From Candidatus Helarchaeota archaeon (GTDB taxonomy: Archaea > Asgardarchaeota > Lokiarchaeia > Helarchaeales > JABXJV01): a stretch of DNA of 64,000 nucleotides. Location of the stretch: NCBI GenBank assembly GCA_013375355.1, contig JABXJV010000276.1, forward strand, positions 19,467 through 83,466, given 5' to 3'. The translations under genes and the position numbers were made by a program. The notes under the pieces are model-generated. The model did no database searches and was not told the DNA's origin. It worked only from the letters and a program-made list of their open reading frames with translations. Below are positions 1 to 9,541 of this stretch, one piece after another (the stretch's first letter is position 1; every line of letters starts with the position of its first letter).

Positions 1-488
1 TTTAATATTTCGTGGGGTGTATTAAAATCAGGAGTAGTCCTCCCTAAAATGAATGCCCTTATTAAAGAATCTTTTAATGCTTCTTTTAAAATTAGAATAC
101 CATCAGGTCCACCTTCCCTAAAATCGGCAAATGTAGTCGTGCCAGATGATAGCATCTCTTTAAACCCATTCCTCATTCCCTCAATAATTGTTTCTACCCT
201 AGTTTCTTTAAGTAGGCGGTGTTTCAAGCCATTAGGCGGTTCCACTACCTCGGGTAGAGTTAAATTTACCCCCTTATCTTTTGCAAATGAGTCACCAATA
301 TGCACATGTGCGTTAATAAAACCAGGGACTACTAATGCATCCTTAAATTCAACAATATCTGAATTTTTAGGGCGTTGAGTAGTAATTTCCTTAATTAACC
401 CCTCTTCTGAAACTTGAAAATAGATCTTTTCTTTTATATCCAGATTTTCACCTATTAGTGCGAAATCAGAAAAAAAAGTGGTTGGCAT
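1..488 (-). CDS. Amidohydrolase family protein (partial, N-terminal part)
   Basis: Metal-dependent amidohydrolase related to the cytosine deaminase/TRZ-ATZ type; the substrate cannot be told. Translated from the ATG at 486-488, it shows an N-terminal beta-sandwich strand region, then VPGFINAHVHIGD, whose HxH is the metal-binding pair after beta strand 1, and SSGTTTFADFRE typical of the family. About 162 residues are present; the rest, with the other metal ligands, lies beyond position 1. It follows ribH after 29 bp on the same strand and may be the last gene of the riboflavin operon. Family assignment is secure; the role is not. Confidence 0.8.
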   Translation of the reverse strand, partial: MPTTFFSDFALIGENLDIKEKIYFQVSEEGLIKEITTQRPKNSDIVEFKDALVVPGFINAHVHIGDSFAKDKGVNLTLPEVVEPPNGLKHRLLKETRVETIIEGMRNGFKEMLSSGTTTFADFREGGPDGILILKEALKDSLIRAFILGRTTPDFNTPHEIL

Positions 489-517
489 TCTATTTTTCCA
501 ATTATATTTTAATTTTA

Positions 518-943
518 TTATTGTGAATGTTCACGAATTCTTTTAATCATTTTAACACATGCTTCGACACTACGGCGGGCAAAGTCTTCAATTCGCTCAA
601 CTGCTTCAAGTCGCGTCATTCCCGGTCCAGAAACACCGAGCGAAACAGGTTTTTGATATTGAAGAGATAAATCAACCATTTTTCTTGCTGCATGTTGTGC
701 AACAACTTGGTCGTGATCTGTATCTCCTTTAATAACTGCTCCTAGTGTCACGACTCCATGGATATCATCACGTTTTAGAAGCGCTTGGATAGCTATTGGC
801 ATGTCAAATGAGCCAGGAACCTTTATAACGTCGCCGACTTCGCAGCCTAGGAATACAGCATGTTCTTTTCCTTTTTCAAGCATCATAGATGTAATATCAT
901 AGTGAAATTCTGCTACAACAAATCCCAGTCTAATTTTTTCCAT
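518..943 (-). CDS. ribH: 6,7-dimethyl-8-ribityllumazine synthase
   Basis: Condenses 3,4-dihydroxy-2-butanone 4-phosphate with 5-amino-6-ribitylaminouracil to give lumazine, the penultimate step of riboflavin synthesis. The 141-residue protein has the family signatures VPGSFDMPIAIQ, LGAVIKGDTDHDQVV (catalytic His region) and VSLGVSGPGMT. An upstream GTG would add four residues, but the ATG at 941-943 has a GGTG Shine-Dalgarno 7 nt before it. It lies 88 bp downstream of ribC in a ribB-ribC-ribH cluster on one strand. Confidence 0.95.
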   Translation of the reverse strand: MEKIRLGFVVAEFHYDITSMMLEKGKEHAVFLGCEVGDVIKVPGSFDMPIAIQALLKRDDIHGVVTLGAVIKGDTDHDQVVAQHAARKMVDLSLQYQKPVSLGVSGPGMTRLEAVERIEDFARRSVEACVKMIKRIREHSQ

Positions 944-1031
944 TTTTTTCACCAAATTTTATTTTTCATTTCTATTTTTTACTTACTTTTACTTACTCTT
1001 ACTTTCTTTCACTTAATTTTACTTATTTTCT

Positions 1032-2242
<1,211 letters not shown>

Positions 2243-2282
2243 TTTTTCACAAACTTTTATTTAATTAATTTAATATGAGTGG

Positions 2283-2300
2283 TTACTCAAATTTGGGTAA
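2283..2300. promoter_or_regulatory. Probable operator 1 of the riboflavin operon
   Basis: TTACTCA-AATT-TGGGTAA, a 7-4-7 inverted repeat with one mismatch, matching the second site 63 bp away. It lies about 41 bp upstream of the ribB ATG, at or just past the expected transcription start, where a bound protein would block initiation. A further TGAGT half-site sits at 2276-2280. The archaeal riboflavin regulator RbkR is a candidate by analogy only. Confidence 0.55.
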
Positions 2301-2329
2301 ATTGTTTTGTATAAACTATTAAAAGAACG

Positions 2330-2337
2330 TATAAAAA
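2330..2337 (-). promoter_or_regulatory. Probable TATA box of the rib operon
   Basis: Read on the minus strand this is TTTTTATA, about 90 bp upstream of the ribB start. A transcription start about 25 nt downstream would fall near 2305, leaving a leader of about 60 nt. The two palindromic sites lie on either side of it, which supports both calls. Confidence 0.45.
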
Positions 2338-2345
2338 TTTTTTCC

Positions 2346-2363
2346 TTACTCACTTTTGAGTAA
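2346..2363. promoter_or_regulatory. Probable operator 2 of the riboflavin operon
   Basis: TTACTCA-CTTT-TGAGTAA, a perfect 7-4-7 inverted repeat just upstream of the TATA box and BRE region of ribB. It shares arms and spacing with the site at 2283-2300. The length and symmetry suit a dimeric helix-turn-helix regulator. Confidence 0.6.
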
Positions 2364-2658
2364 TTCGGATTTAAGATTTGTTTTCAAATCAGGATAAAAT
2401 GTATCCAACTGAGCATTCTTTTGCAGACCTAATTTCTGGGGGAAATTTTTCTAACACTCCAATATATAAGAGCATCATAAGATGAAAATACGATAAAATC
2501 CTATTCTCCATTCACAACTCTGATCGGTCCACCTTCATCATCATAATATCTTATTCAGCTAATGGGCCAATTCGTCATTTATTGTGAACACAATTCGTCT
2601 AATTTTGTTCTTATTAGTTAAAAAATATAACTCCATAATTTTTTTTAAATTATTTAAA
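2364..2658. other. Intergenic region upstream of the rib operator
   Basis: No gene can be supported. The stretch around 2503-2552 is less AT-rich than its surroundings and reads on the minus strand as a short open stretch ending in PIRVVNGE and a stop, without a start codon; it may be a gene remnant or a small RNA. The rest is AT-rich. Confidence 0.3.
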
Positions 2659-3177
2659 TTACTTTTTCTCCAGTTCTCGTCTTTGAGGTTCTAAGCGTTT
2701 CAAGTTATCCTTTGCTGTTTGATAGTCCGGATTAATTTCAAGTGCCATTTCATAACATTCAATCGCTTTCTGATAATTTTTTAATCCATTATAAGCGTTT
2801 CCCATATTATTCCAAGCATAACTCATGTCACTGAAAGCAATATGATTTTGGGAAAAGATTTTAAACGCTTTTTCGTAACATTCAAGGGCTTTTTGATAAT
2901 TCTTTAGGTCATAATAAGCGAGCCCCATCCCATACCAAGCAACACTTAATTTGGGGTCGATTTTAACCACTTTTTTGTAACAATCAATCGCTTTCTGATA
3001 ATTTTTTAGGTTAAAATAAGCAGATCCCAAGCTATACCAAGCCATTCTATCTTTTGGGTCGATTTTAACCACTTTTTCATAACATTCAATCGCTTTCTGA
3101 TAATTTTTTAAACTAATATTAGCGTTTCCATCGCTATACCATTCTCCAGAACTTTTACTTTCAATTTCTTTCGGCAT
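2659..3177 (-). CDS. TPR-repeat protein
   Basis: A 172-residue protein made almost wholly of 34-residue tetratricopeptide repeats, each with the pattern AWYSLGxAYxxLKNYQKAI-ECYEKxxKIDP. At least four repeats are visible, with no signal peptide or membrane segment. TPR superhelices bind partner proteins; the partner is unknown. The repeat units are nearly identical at DNA level (for example at 2755-2784, 2979-3008 and 3084-3113), indicating recent duplication. A related, more diverged TPR protein lies at 5713-6630. Confidence 0.85.
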   Translation of the reverse strand: MPKEIESKSSGEWYSDGNANISLKNYQKAIECYEKVVKIDPKDRMAWYSLGSAYFNLKNYQKAIDCYKKVVKIDPKLSVAWYGMGLAYYDLKNYQKALECYEKAFKIFSQNHIAFSDMSYAWNNMGNAYNGLKNYQKAIECYEMALEINPDYQTAKDNLKRLEPQRRELEKK

Positions 3178-3287
3178 ATTTATTAGTCTCCTAAAATTTC
3201 AATTTCCTACTAAATTTATCCATCATTATTATACTACTTTTTTACACCAAAAATAAATTATATAGCGATCATTTCTCTTAAGGTCAT

Positions 3288-3575
3288 CTATAATTCCTCT
3301 CTCAATGAATTTAATATTGCAGCAATAAAAGTAACAATCAGGGCTCCAGTTAATGGTATCAGACTATTAAAAAACCCTGAACTTGGTGTTATTCTATGTA
3401 GAACTGCATTATTAAAAAAAGCTACATCAAGATCAAACCAGAAATATGACCACAATACCAATCTTTGTATTGTATTTTGTAAAAAAACTGCTCTGGCTAT
3501 TACAAAAACAACTCCAATTGCCACACCAGCAAATGCTAGCCATGAGAAGGCAACTGCAGAACCCTTACTTACCAT
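3288..3575 (-). CDS. Small membrane protein, two predicted helices
   Basis: 95 residues with two hydrophobic segments, near residues 8-30 and 72-90, separated by a loop rich in aromatic residues, and a short charged C-terminus (NSLREEL). I recognise no family. It stands alone between a TPR gene and a hypothetical gene on the same strand. Confidence 0.55.
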   Translation of the reverse strand: MVSKGSAVAFSWLAFAGVAIGVVFVIARAVFLQNTIQRLVLWSYFWFDLDVAFFNNAVLHRITPSSGFFNSLIPLTGALIVTFIAAILNSLREEL

Positions 3576-3657
3576 TCAATCAACCTCCAAATAGATTTAA
3601 TAAATCATTAAATTATCTTTTGACCGAACTACTATTTCTAATTTATCGAATTAAATA

Positions 3658-3756
3658 TTAAAGCTTGTTTAAGTTTATACCACAATAAATACAAAATTTA
3701 GCATCATTTGGAATTGGTTTTTCACATTTTGGACATTTTATAAAAAATTTTAAAAT
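3658..3756 (-). pseudogene. Zinc-ribbon remnant
   Basis: On the minus strand this reads KCPKCEKPIPNDAKFCIYCG and then six residues to a stop: a textbook CxxC-x10-CxxC zinc ribbon like those at the tail of many archaeal proteins. There is no start codon; in-frame stops lie directly upstream, and before them a half-motif CLICK. It is probably the tail of a decayed gene. Confidence 0.4.
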
Positions 3757-3802
3757 CTAGGCATTTTATTTGCAGATTAGGCAAAAGAAAAAAAAGAGAA
3801 GG

Positions 3803-4300
3803 TTAAAAATCTCCAACAGCGGATTTGGGTTTTCTGCTATCCCGAGTTAATGTAGTAAAGCCACTAATAATTTTCCATTGACCTTTATTGTTTTTAGCAA
3901 GTTTTATGGAAATTGGATTATCATGACCTCCGGATTTAAGAACAACCTTTGCTTTATCATCATCTTTATCTACTTTTAGTATGTTTGGTTTATAATTATC
4001 TACATCAATGTCTTTATAATCTTTTTCCCACGAGGCACCCATGCAAGCTAGGACACCATATGCTCTTTGGTGCTCTTTTGTTCCTTTAATTCGATTTAAA
4101 GTAGTTAGACCTGGTTTGAGTCCGCTTGGAGCAGAAGCGTCTTCTCGCATCATGTCCTTAGAAAGAACATATCCAAAGTACCCCATTGCCTTATCATCAA
4201 CTTTTTGATACACATAAAGACAATCCAATACGTATTTTATAGCACTTTCAGGCGATTCTGTAGCCTTAGCTGCGTTTTTTTCTAAATCTTTTATATCCAT
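3803..4300 (-). CDS. Hypothetical protein, 165 aa
   Basis: No family recognised. The N-terminal half (to about residue 60) is predicted helical (AIKYVLDCLYVYQKVDDKA); the C-terminal half has a beta pattern ending in QWKIISGFTTLTRD. This helix-then-sheet order recalls NTF2-like or lipoprotein-type domains, which is only a resemblance. No signal peptide or membrane segment. Soluble and probably cytosolic. Confidence 0.65.
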   Translation of the reverse strand: MDIKDLEKNAAKATESPESAIKYVLDCLYVYQKVDDKAMGYFGYVLSKDMMREDASAPSGLKPGLTTLNRIKGTKEHQRAYGVLACMGASWEKDYKDIDVDNYKPNILKVDKDDDKAKVVLKSGGHDNPISIKLAKNNKGQWKIISGFTTLTRDSRKPKSAVGDF

Positions 4301-4435
4301 TGAAACAACTCCGTCTTTTTTTTGAAATTTTTATCCATTTTTTATGAATAAGTCCAGTTTGATATTTTAATGTAATTATTGGGGAATATTTATTTTCAAT
4401 ATTTAATTAAGAAATCTAATTGAAAAAGACTATCT

Positions 4436-5665
4436 ATGGTGAAGACTATGAAGTATCGAAAATTTGGTTTAACAGGTTTGGAACTATCTGCATTAGGTTT
4501 TGGGGCTATGCGATTGCCTTTAGATAAACAATTTAAGATAAATGAAGAAGAGGCAATTAAGATGATTCGTTATGCAATTGACCATGGATTAAATTACATA
4601 GATACTGCATATACATATCATAATAGTCAAAGCGAAGTATTAGTTGGAAAAGCGTTAAAAGACGGATATCGTGAGAAGGTTTATCTCACTACAAAATCCC
4701 CTATATGGTTAGTAAAGAATAAAGAAGATTTTAACATTTTCTTCAATGAACAGGTTGAAAGATTACAAACAAATCCAAATTTCTATTTTTTTCATGGTTT
4801 ACGCAAGGAACGATTAGAAAAAATAAAAAAGTTGAATTTAATAGAAAATATGGAAGCATTGAAAGCAAATGGTATCATTAAATATATAGGATTTTCATTT
4901 CACGATAGTTTTGAAGTATTTAAAGAGATCATTGATTACTATCAATGGGATTGCTGTCAAATCCAGCATAATTATCTTGATGTTGATTTTCAAGCAGGTA
5001 CTAAAGGTTTAAAATATGCTGCTAGTAAAAAAATACCTGTAATAATTATGGAGCCTATTCGGGGTGGAAAACTGGCTATTCCTGAGCGTAAATTGGATAG
5101 AAGACCAGAAATTAAGAGTGTATTAGAAAAATCAAGAGTAAAAAGGAGTATGGCTGATTGGGCTTTACAATTCCTTTGGAATCAACCCGAAGTTTCAGTT
5201 GTATTAAGTGGTATGAGCACGATGCAGCAAGTTATAGAAAACATAGAATCTGCAAATAATTCAGGGTTAAATATTCTTAGAAAAGAAGAATTACAAACAA
5301 TTTCAGAATTACGAGAAGCATTTAAAAAATACGATATAGTGTTTTGTACTAACTGTGGATATTGTATGCCATGTCCTAATGGAGTTTCTATCCCGATGGT
5401 ACTTAATTTACTGAATCAAACTGCTTATTGGGGAGATAGTAACAATCCGCGAATTACGTTTTTTTATAATAGAATGGTAAAAACACCTGAGGATTTAGAA
5501 AAAAAGAAAGCAAAAGGAGAAGAGGTTGAAGGAGCAGCGTCTCTTTGCATTCAATGTGGGGAATGTTTGGATAAATGTCCCCAACAAATAAATATTCAAG
5601 ATATTATGGAAAAAGCAAATCTAATTTTTAAAGAAGGCAAGAAAGTTTCAGAAATCTTTAACTGA
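4436..5665 (+). CDS. Aldo/keto reductase with C-terminal 4Fe-4S domain
   Basis: 409 residues. Residues 1-290 form an aldo/keto reductase barrel: FGLTGLELSALGFGAMRLP at the start, YIDTAYTYHNS with catalytic Asp and Tyr, the Lys in YLTTKSP, and FFHGL in the His position. Residues 305-400 carry two Fe-S cysteine clusters, CTNCGYCMPC and CIQCGECLDKCP. This fused type is common in anaerobes, where the cluster can pass electrons from ferredoxin-like donors. The substrate is unknown. ATGs at 4436 and 4448 are both possible starts. Confidence 0.88.
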   Translation: MVKTMKYRKFGLTGLELSALGFGAMRLPLDKQFKINEEEAIKMIRYAIDHGLNYIDTAYTYHNSQSEVLVGKALKDGYREKVYLTTKSPIWLVKNKEDFNIFFNEQVERLQTNPNFYFFHGLRKERLEKIKKLNLIENMEALKANGIIKYIGFSFHDSFEVFKEIIDYYQWDCCQIQHNYLDVDFQAGTKGLKYAASKKIPVIIMEPIRGGKLAIPERKLDRRPEIKSVLEKSRVKRSMADWALQFLWNQPEVSVVLSGMSTMQQVIENIESANNSGLNILRKEELQTISELREAFKKYDIVFCTNCGYCMPCPNGVSIPMVLNLLNQTAYWGDSNNPRITFFYNRMVKTPEDLEKKKAKGEEVEGAASLCIQCGECLDKCPQQINIQDIMEKANLIFKEGKKVSEIFN

Positions 5666-5712
5666 CCTTTGAATTTTATGTCTAATGGAAACTTTATGCC
5701 TAAAAACTCGGT

Positions 5713-6630
5713 ATGAATCAAATGTCAAAAGCAAAAAAACAAAAATCTGCTGTAGAATGGCTGGATGAAGGTTATCATTTAGCCGAATCTGGCGAGCTAG
5801 AAAAAGGAATTGAATATTTCAAAAAAGCTCTTGAAATTAACCCGAATTATGGCATGGCTTTAAATAATCTAGGATGGTATACTGCCCAACTAACTGGAGA
5901 TTATAAATTTGCACTTAAACATTGTAAAAAAGCAATCGAGATAGATCCCAATAATTATGCAGCTCAACATAGTGTTGGATGGGCATATAGAGGATTAAAA
6001 GATTACAAAAATGCCATAAAACATTTCAAAATATCAATTAATAAACCAGATCCGCTCCACTATACTGATTTAGGGCTTACATACATCTCCCTAGAAAAAC
6101 ACAAAGAAGCTCTTGATTGTTTTGATAAAGCTCTACAAGGAGATAAAAAATTTTACAAAGCTTGGAACGGGATGGGAATTGTTTATCTAAATTTAATGAA
6201 TTATGAAAAAGCCATTGAATGTTTTGAACAAGCCATTAAATTTGAACCACAATATAAACAAGCATGGATTAATTTAGGGGAAATATATATAGAATTGGGA
6301 CATAATAAAGACGCAATTAAATGTTTTAAACATATTGTCGAAAAAATCGATGCAAAAGATAGCGATGTTTGGTTTGAATTGGGGTCTTGTTACAGTAGAT
6401 TAAGTCGTTATAAAAACGCAATAAAGAGTTTTAAAAAAGTAGTCGAGTTTGACCCAAATAATAGCACTGCTTTGTATTCACTAGGTATGATGTACGGGAA
6501 ACTTGAAGATCCTGCGAAGGGGACTGAATTTGTAAAGAAATCTTTAGAAATTGATCCAGAAAATGAAGATGCAAAAAGTGTGCTTAAATTATTAAACTTA
6601 ATTCAAGAAAATTTGAAAAATAAAATCTAG
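5713..6630 (+). CDS. TPR-repeat protein
   Basis: 305 residues with about eight consecutive TPR units (for example KGIEYFKKALEINPNYGMAL and KAIECFEQAIKFEPQYKQAW), preceded by a short basic N-terminus. No catalytic domain. It is likely a scaffold. It lies 47 bp after the ferredoxin-fused aldo/keto reductase on the same strand and may be cotranscribed with it. Confidence 0.85.
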   Translation: MNQMSKAKKQKSAVEWLDEGYHLAESGELEKGIEYFKKALEINPNYGMALNNLGWYTAQLTGDYKFALKHCKKAIEIDPNNYAAQHSVGWAYRGLKDYKNAIKHFKISINKPDPLHYTDLGLTYISLEKHKEALDCFDKALQGDKKFYKAWNGMGIVYLNLMNYEKAIECFEQAIKFEPQYKQAWINLGEIYIELGHNKDAIKCFKHIVEKIDAKDSDVWFELGSCYSRLSRYKNAIKSFKKVVEFDPNNSTALYSLGMMYGKLEDPAKGTEFVKKSLEIDPENEDAKSVLKLLNLIQENLKNKI

Positions 6631-6682
6631 TGAATATTTATTTAAATAAACTTCATGGACATATTAGGGGTCAATTATAAAA

Positions 6683-7267
6683 ATGCCAATAAGAAAATCA
6701 ACTATTTTAAATGAATTAAAGCAAATATCCAGAAAAGATTTAGAAGATATTGCTAAAAAGAGAATTAAAATCAAAGTTAGGGATGATTTTAAAGCTAGTT
6801 CTTGGAAAAAAGTTAAAGATTTGGAATTAATTGATAAATTAGCAGAAATTTGCTTTCAAAATAATATCTATGTCAAAGATCTTTTACATTTGAAAGTTTT
6901 GTACAAGAATAAAGATGATTTTCTAATTCAGAGAAAGTTAGGTGATATACACTACTTTGAAGAGATCTTGAAATCTGCCGTGATGAAATATGGTCCTTCC
7001 AAATCACCGGATTATGAAGAGCTGGCCCGAATAGCAGAAATAGTATATGAATACATCGATACTGTAAGATTTGACAATGCATTAGACTACCCAGTCTATC
7101 CCAATTCAAGTCATTTACCTAGGATAATAAGTATTGCGGGGTCTCTATCAACCATCGGTCAGAAAAATCTAAAGACGGAAGAATCTTATAGAAATTTCTT
7201 GCAATCAATTACTGAAGAATTCAAAGAGGCAGATATGGCTCATTATGGAGATGTTATGAGCCGTTAA
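6683..7267 (+). CDS. Hypothetical protein, 194 aa
   Basis: A basic N-terminal half (residues 1-45) is followed by predicted helices. There are no cysteines in metal-binding patterns, no signal peptide and no membrane segment. YPVYPNSSHLPRIISIAGSL near residue 139 is the most distinctive stretch. I do not recognise the family. It lies 52 bp after the TPR gene on the same strand. Confidence 0.6.
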   Translation: MPIRKSTILNELKQISRKDLEDIAKKRIKIKVRDDFKASSWKKVKDLELIDKLAEICFQNNIYVKDLLHLKVLYKNKDDFLIQRKLGDIHYFEEILKSAVMKYGPSKSPDYEELARIAEIVYEYIDTVRFDNALDYPVYPNSSHLPRIISIAGSLSTIGQKNLKTEESYRNFLQSITEEFKEADMAHYGDVMSR

Positions 7268-7432
7268 TCGAATTATTTAAATATTTCCCCAAATTAATAT
7301 CTGGTTATTTATCGAAAAAATTATAATTTTTACTCAAATATTTATAGTTATAAATTGAAAAAAATCATGAAAAAGCCTTCTTAACTGTTTCTACTTGCAG
7401 TTTTTACTAAGTTGATTAATTAATTTGTTAAA

Positions 7433-8173
7433 GTGAAAGTGATTTTAATGGAAAATAAATCTGAAAGTAATGATACCTTCTCGAAAGTTTATTTTTGGCT
7501 TGTGCCTTTCATCGTTCCTGTTATTGTGACCTTCGTATCTTATTTATTTTATCCGTTTGTTTCTATTGACTTAAGATGGGTGCCAGTTTTATTAATTTAT
7601 TGGGGAACCATCTGGGCTTTAACACTAATTTATAAATTTAAACGTGGAGGAGTTTTTGAAGAAGAACGTTTCAGACTCACGTTAAAACTAAAAGGGGACT
7701 ATCTCTGGTTACAGTATCTACTAGTTTATGGACCACTTATCTATTCTATCCCATTATTCATCATAAATTATGCAGCTCACCTCTCGTTTGAGATGTATAT
7801 ACTTATTATAATAGCATCAGTAATCAATGGACCTTCGGAGGAAATTTATTGGAGAGCCTGTATGGAAGATGTTGGAATAAATGCGGGTGTGTCACAAAAA
7901 GGTCGTCTCGCCTTTGCACCTATTGCATTCGCATTTTGGCATACAGCATTTGTAATACATTTATTCCCATGGAATGAATATTGGTTTTTTGCATGGGGAG
8001 GCATTATACTAATGACTTGGAGCAGTGGTTTCATTTGGATGTGGGTTATGCATCGCTCTGGAAGATTAATTCCGCAATGTTTCTATCATTCATGTGCTAA
8101 TTTTCTAAGTATTTTTCCCATGATGCTTGTAGTAATTCTCCCTTTATTATTAAGACCTGCCCCTCTTTTCTAA
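7433..8173 (+). CDS. CPBP-family intramembrane protease
   Basis: A 246-residue polytopic membrane protein with about seven hydrophobic segments and the three motifs of the CPBP (CAAX protease and bacteriocin-processing, also Abi/Rce1) glutamic proteases: GPSEEIYWR (EExxxR), AFWHTAFVIH (FxxxH) and YHSCANF (HxxxN). Members cleave prenylated or membrane peptides; the archaeal substrate is unknown. The GTG at 7433 and the ATG at 7448 are both possible starts; neither has a clear ribosome-binding site. Confidence 0.85.
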   Translation: MKVILMENKSESNDTFSKVYFWLVPFIVPVIVTFVSYLFYPFVSIDLRWVPVLLIYWGTIWALTLIYKFKRGGVFEEERFRLTLKLKGDYLWLQYLLVYGPLIYSIPLFIINYAAHLSFEMYILIIIASVINGPSEEIYWRACMEDVGINAGVSQKGRLAFAPIAFAFWHTAFVIHLFPWNEYWFFAWGGIILMTWSSGFIWMWVMHRSGRLIPQCFYHSCANFLSIFPMMLVVILPLLLRPAPLF

Positions 8174-8213
8174 TAAATTATTATTCTTTCTCTTAAATTA
8201 TTAAAACAGTAAT

Positions 8214-9398
8214 CTAATAAAATTTTTTACCAAGACCTCTATAAGTTTTATATTTATCTATTATTTCGCCATTACTAAAAATATGAACTTCGTTAAAATG
8301 TTCTAGAGGTTCTCCGGCTTTACCGAATCTACAAAAAATTGGATCTCCTAGATTTAAATCCATTTTTTTCCGGTTAAAAGTCAATGGTGTTTGAACTTCT
8401 CCAAATTCTTCATCTTTCGATGTGGTTAAATTTTTAGGCATAACTGGTTTTGGTAGAGCTCTAACACTTCCAGAACTGACATATCCTCCTGAAAATGCTG
8501 TTACTACATTTTTCCTTGGTTTTCTCACGATTTGAATTACAAAGTATAGGGAAGGTATGAATTCACTTAATGATCTAATGGAATCGAAAATATGTGGTTT
8601 AAAAAGTAATGACCCAATTCCAATTTCGGTAATAGATTCTTCTGCAGCTGTTTCTTGAAAACAACCTGAACCACCGCCATCAACAACTTCTAATTGAAAA
8701 CCTGCTTTTTTTAAAGCATCAACAATATTCTGTCGCCAAATATTTACATGTTTTCTGGACCGTTTTTTAACCATCCTAAATAACATCTTATCATCACCTA
8801 AACTTGCGTTTTGCGCTTCGTACCCCATTATTCCTCTAAATTCCAGATTTTTAGCCTCTTCCACCTTTTTCGCAACTTTAATGACCTCAACTGCATCTCT
8901 TAAAGGGCTTCTCAAAACACCTACGGTCCTACCTAAAAAATTATCTGAAACATCAACTTCAATTAGAATTTTAAAATGAACCTCGTTTTTTTCTGCTAGT
9001 TCATCTAATAATGTAATATGTTTTACATCATCCACCATAACAGTAATATCTTTTCCAGGAATTGAAGCTGCATTACATAATTCTTCGATATCTACTTTAG
9101 AATAGGTCGGATAACCCAATAAAATATCCTTAATCTCATAATTTTCAGCATAAAATAAAACTTCCGCTGAGTTATAAGTAAAAATGCCATTTACAAAATC
9201 TTGCTCTTCAACTTGCTTAATTAATTCTGGAACTCTTAATGATTTGGTACATACCCTCATTTTTTTCTTCATTTTTCTTAAATATTTTCCAACTCTTTCT
9301 AAATTTTGTTTGAATGCATTTAAATCACAAATTACAAGTGGAATTTTTCTATTTTTAACGAGTTCTTTTAAATCTTCATAGTTTGAATTGAGAAACAT
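8214..9398 (-). CDS. Alanine-racemase-type (fold III) PLP enzyme
   Basis: 394 residues. The N-terminal barrel has the predicted PLP lysine in RVCTKSLRVP near residue 53 and a phosphate-binding glycine loop, VVDGGGSGC; a C-terminal beta domain follows (GDPIFCRFGKAGEPLEHFNEV). The arrangement matches the D-threonine aldolase / D-serine dehydratase branch rather than true alanine racemase. The exact substrate is not predictable. It stands alone on this strand. Confidence 0.75.
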   Translation of the reverse strand: MFLNSNYEDLKELVKNRKIPLVICDLNAFKQNLERVGKYLRKMKKKMRVCTKSLRVPELIKQVEEQDFVNGIFTYNSAEVLFYAENYEIKDILLGYPTYSKVDIEELCNAASIPGKDITVMVDDVKHITLLDELAEKNEVHFKILIEVDVSDNFLGRTVGVLRSPLRDAVEVIKVAKKVEEAKNLEFRGIMGYEAQNASLGDDKMLFRMVKKRSRKHVNIWRQNIVDALKKAGFQLEVVDGGGSGCFQETAAEESITEIGIGSLLFKPHIFDSIRSLSEFIPSLYFVIQIVRKPRKNVVTAFSGGYVSSGSVRALPKPVMPKNLTTSKDEEFGEVQTPLTFNRKKMDLNLGDPIFCRFGKAGEPLEHFNEVHIFSNGEIIDKYKTYRGLGKKFY

Positions 9399-9541
9399 CA
9401 GAATTTTCGCCCTCTTATATAAATTTCACTTCTAAATAATTTTCGATTATCACTTTTTTATAGCAAGATTATTTTATAACAACAATTAATAATTAATTAT
9501 CTTTGAATTAGCGATTTAATTTAACATAAAGGTAATTAAAC

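Noticed and set aside
2497..2550. Box C/D RNA on the minus strand (ATGATGA present)
   Set aside because: No matching CTGA box at guide distance and no second box pair.
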